From positions 62,001-126,000 of the forward strand of contig JBCCDY010000003.1 in the NCBI GenBank assembly GCA_039030555.1: a DNA stretch of 64,000 bases, in the 5' to 3' direction. A program made the translations under genes and the position numbers. The notes under the pieces were generated by a model. That model was given only the letters and a program-made list of their open reading frames with translations, was not told the origin of the DNA and searched no databases. Below are positions 62,319 to 64,000 of this stretch, piece by piece (positions within the stretch are counted from its first letter, which is position 1; the number at the start of each line of letters is the position of its first letter). Source of the DNA: JBCCDY01 sp039030555. Its GTDB lineage: Bacteria > Bacteroidota > Bacteroidia > Cytophagales > Cyclobacteriaceae.

Positions 62319-62747
62319 ATGAACAAATTCCTACTAATACCTTTATTTCTGAGTTTGAGCTTTCAAGCCTGTGCTCAAAGCAGTGGCAAGATCACTATCA
62401 AAATAACCGACGAAACATCGGGGGAGAAGAAGACGATTGAAAAAAGCTATAACTCACGAAAGGAAATGTTCCAAGATGAGGAACTTCATGATTTTGACTT
62501 ATTTCCTCATGACCTTATTGTACTTGACGATTCTGTAAAATTTGACCTCCCTATTTCGTTCGATAGGATCAACGAGCTTACTGAAATGGCCTCCAGGTTA
62601 AGCGGGAAAGCAGACATTGTAGTTTCAGGTATTGATGTTGATATTAATGAAGAGGAAATAAGGGCACATGTCGAAAAAATTACGGAAGAATTGAGCGACT
62701 TCAAGCACTTCGAAACAGACCATTTTAGAAGAAAGAAACCAGATTGA
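62319..62747 (+). CDS. Small exported acidic protein, likely two-component target
   Basis: 142 residues: signal peptide (FLLIPLFLSLSFQACAQ) and an acidic soluble part with many Asp/Glu and a Lys/Arg-rich end (RRKKPD). A Cys at the end of the signal (QAC) is not a clear lipobox. No family recognised. Divergent from the kinase-regulator operon across the phased boxes; a periplasmic partner or feedback modulator of the kinase is possible, by analogy with CpxP-like arrangements. Confidence 0.7.
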   Translation: MNKFLLIPLFLSLSFQACAQSSGKITIKITDETSGEKKTIEKSYNSRKEMFQDEELHDFDLFPHDLIVLDDSVKFDLPISFDRINELTEMASRLSGKADIVVSGIDVDINEEEIRAHVEKITEELSDFKHFETDHFRRKKPD

Positions 62748-62769
62748 GTTTTCGGTGACCTTTAAACTA

Positions 62770-62799
62770 TTGTAGTAAATAATTATTACGTTAGTTTTG
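62770..62799 (+). promoter_or_regulatory. Bacteroidota-type promoter for lysA
   Basis: TTG (62770-62772), 19 bases, then TAGTTTTG (62792-62799): a full fit to the -33 TTG / -7 TAnnTTTG consensus for the Bacteroidota primary sigma factor. It would start transcription at about 62804-62806, at the foot of the hairpin that follows, and lysA begins about 50 bases later. Confidence 0.65.
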
Positions 62800-62802
62800 C
62801 GC

Positions 62803-62836
62803 AGGGAGTATGGATTCATACTCCCTTTTCTTTTTT
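62803..62836 (+). terminator. Strong intrinsic terminator hairpin before lysA
   Basis: AGGGAGTATG-GATT-CATACTCCCT (10-bp perfect stem, 4-base loop) followed by TTTCTTTTTT. It is well placed to end the 62319-62747 transcript. It also coincides with the predicted start of the lysA transcript, so it may form a 5' stem on that mRNA or attenuate it. Confidence 0.8.
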
Positions 62837-62851
62837 ATATCTGGTTAAAAT

Positions 62852-64000
62852 ATGGTAATCGAGAACGGAAAATATAAAGTGCAGGGGCTCGACCTTGTTG
62901 AGGTGGCGAAGGAGTTTGGAACTCCTGTTTATGTGTATGATGCAGCTAAGATCGAAGAGAATTATAAGAAGCTTCGAGGGGCTTTTTCAGAAATGGACGT
63001 GAAGATAAAATATGCAGCCAAAGCCCTAACCAATATTTCTGTTTTAAAATATATTAAGAGTTTAGGGGCTGGAATGGATGCAGTTTCACTCCAGGAAGCT
63101 CGAATAGGCCTAAAAGCTGGCTTTTCACCTTCTGACATTTTCTACAGTCCAAACAGCGTAGGCTTTGATGAGATCGAAGCAGCTGTTGAATTGGGATTAG
63201 TAGTTAATATTGATAATATCTCTATTTTGGAGCACTTCGGAAACAGATATCATGATTCGGTTCCTGTTTCCATTCGTTTGAATCCGCACATTATGGCCGG
63301 AGGAAACAAAAAGATTTCCACCGGACATGCAGATTCTAAATTTGGGATTTCTATCTATCAGTTACCCCACATTTTGAAGGTTGTTAATACCTATAACATT
63401 AATGTACAGGGGTTACACATTCATACAGGATCTGATATTCTCGATGCGGAGGTTTTCCTGAAAATGGCTGAAATCCTTTTCGGGATAGCTATGGATTTTA
63501 GGGATTTGAAATTCATCGATTTTGGCAGTGGTTTTAAAGTGGCATATAAAGAAGGAGATTATACCACCGATATTTATGATGTAGGGCTGAAGCTGGGTAA
63601 AGCCTTTAAGGCTTTCTGTAAAGACTACGGGAGAGAACTTGAAATCTGGTTTGAACCGGGTAAATATTTAGTAAGTGAATCCGGTTATTTCTTGGTTCAG
63701 GCTAATGTGATTAAAACGACTCCCGCTACTGTTTTTGTAGGCGTAAACTCCGGTTTGAATCACTTGATCAGGCCTATGATGTATGAGTCTTATCATGAGA
63801 TCATAAACATATCAAATCCTAATGGTCTCAGAAGAGTTTATACAGTAGTAGGATACATTTGTGAGACCGATACGTTCGGTTTAGACCGCAAACTGCACGA
63901 AGTCCGAGAAGAGGATATTCTCGTTATGAAGAATGCAGGAGCTTATTCGTTTATGATGTCATCCAACTATAATTCAAGAGTGAAACCTCCTGAAGTATTT
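62852..64000 (+). CDS. lysA: Diaminopimelate decarboxylase, 3' end outside window
   Basis: 383 residues visible; the frame runs off the window end with only the C-terminal few residues likely missing. A PLP type III barrel: Lys in IKYAAKALTN (PLP lysine), HADSKFGIS, HIHTGSDI, GSGFKV and FEPGKYLVSESG, and the C-terminal VVGYICETDTFG segment with the catalytic Cys. It decarboxylates meso-diaminopimelate to lysine. Start ATG at 62852, after a fitting promoter and a hairpin leader. Confidence 0.95.
   Translation, partial: MVIENGKYKVQGLDLVEVAKEFGTPVYVYDAAKIEENYKKLRGAFSEMDVKIKYAAKALTNISVLKYIKSLGAGMDAVSLQEARIGLKAGFSPSDIFYSPNSVGFDEIEAAVELGLVVNIDNISILEHFGNRYHDSVPVSIRLNPHIMAGGNKKISTGHADSKFGISIYQLPHILKVVNTYNINVQGLHIHTGSDILDAEVFLKMAEILFGIAMDFRDLKFIDFGSGFKVAYKEGDYTTDIYDVGLKLGKAFKAFCKDYGRELEIWFEPGKYLVSESGYFLVQANVIKTTPATVFVGVNSGLNHLIRPMMYESYHEIINISNPNGLRRVYTVVGYICETDTFGLDRKLHEVREEDILVMKNAGAYSFMMSSNYNSRVKPPEVF

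Overview
The window looks like the chromosome of a Bacteroidota bacterium, probably a Cytophagales-type (Flammeovirga/Roseivirga/Marivirga-like) heterotroph. The grounds are a SusC/SusD pair, type IX secretion (T9SS) genes and a T9SS C-terminal sorting domain, a MurF-alanine racemase fusion, a sensor of the 7TMR-DISM type, AT-rich sequence, and a promoter before lysA that fits the Bacteroidota pattern TTG-N19-TAnnTTTG. No rRNA, tRNA, CRISPR array or intact insertion sequence was seen.

Layout. 1-24716 is housekeeping: a partial conserved gene, the rod-shape cluster mreBCD-mrdA-rodA (minus strand), purine genes purH/purN, a UbiA prenyltransferase, a CDGSH iron-sulfur protein, a proline-catabolism dehydrogenase with two neighbours, prmC, ribD, a free-methionine sulfoxide reductase, a PorE-like OmpA protein, and the plus-strand run lon-porQ-hslU. 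24758-35149 is a polysaccharide utilisation locus: a membrane sensor fused to a transposase-type zinc ribbon, two GH30 glycosidases, a SusE-like lipoprotein, SusD and SusC; the enzyme set suggests beta-1,6-linked glucan or laminarin branches. 35595-50316 is a minus-strand surface module: a 49-residue membrane protein, an outer-membrane barrel, a 2332-residue beta-repeat giant, a fibronectin-III protein, a phage-tail-collar protein and a T9SS substrate, with a TPR/HTH membrane regulator upstream (50655-52514). 52918-64000 returns to housekeeping: murF-alr, a TPR-CHAT protein, a HisA-like protein, an OmpR-type two-component system with its likely target gene, and lysA (cut by the window end).

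The most unusual structural signal is at the borders of the accessory DNA. The last 16 codons plus stop of hslU recur at 52690-52740 with identical amino acids but ten base changes, all synonymous, and are followed by a 49-codon ORF. A truncated near-copy of that ORF lies at 35476-35574, exactly between the sugar locus and the surface module. This suggests that two modules (about 10.7 and 17 kb) were inserted behind hslU, each leaving a scar.

The other main leads are the giant protein's roughly 41 beta repeats in two period classes; the domesticated IS1595-type zinc ribbon on a membrane sensor; four helically phased TTAAC boxes beside the OmpR-type regulator; and a HisA homologue with Trp where the catalytic Asp is expected.
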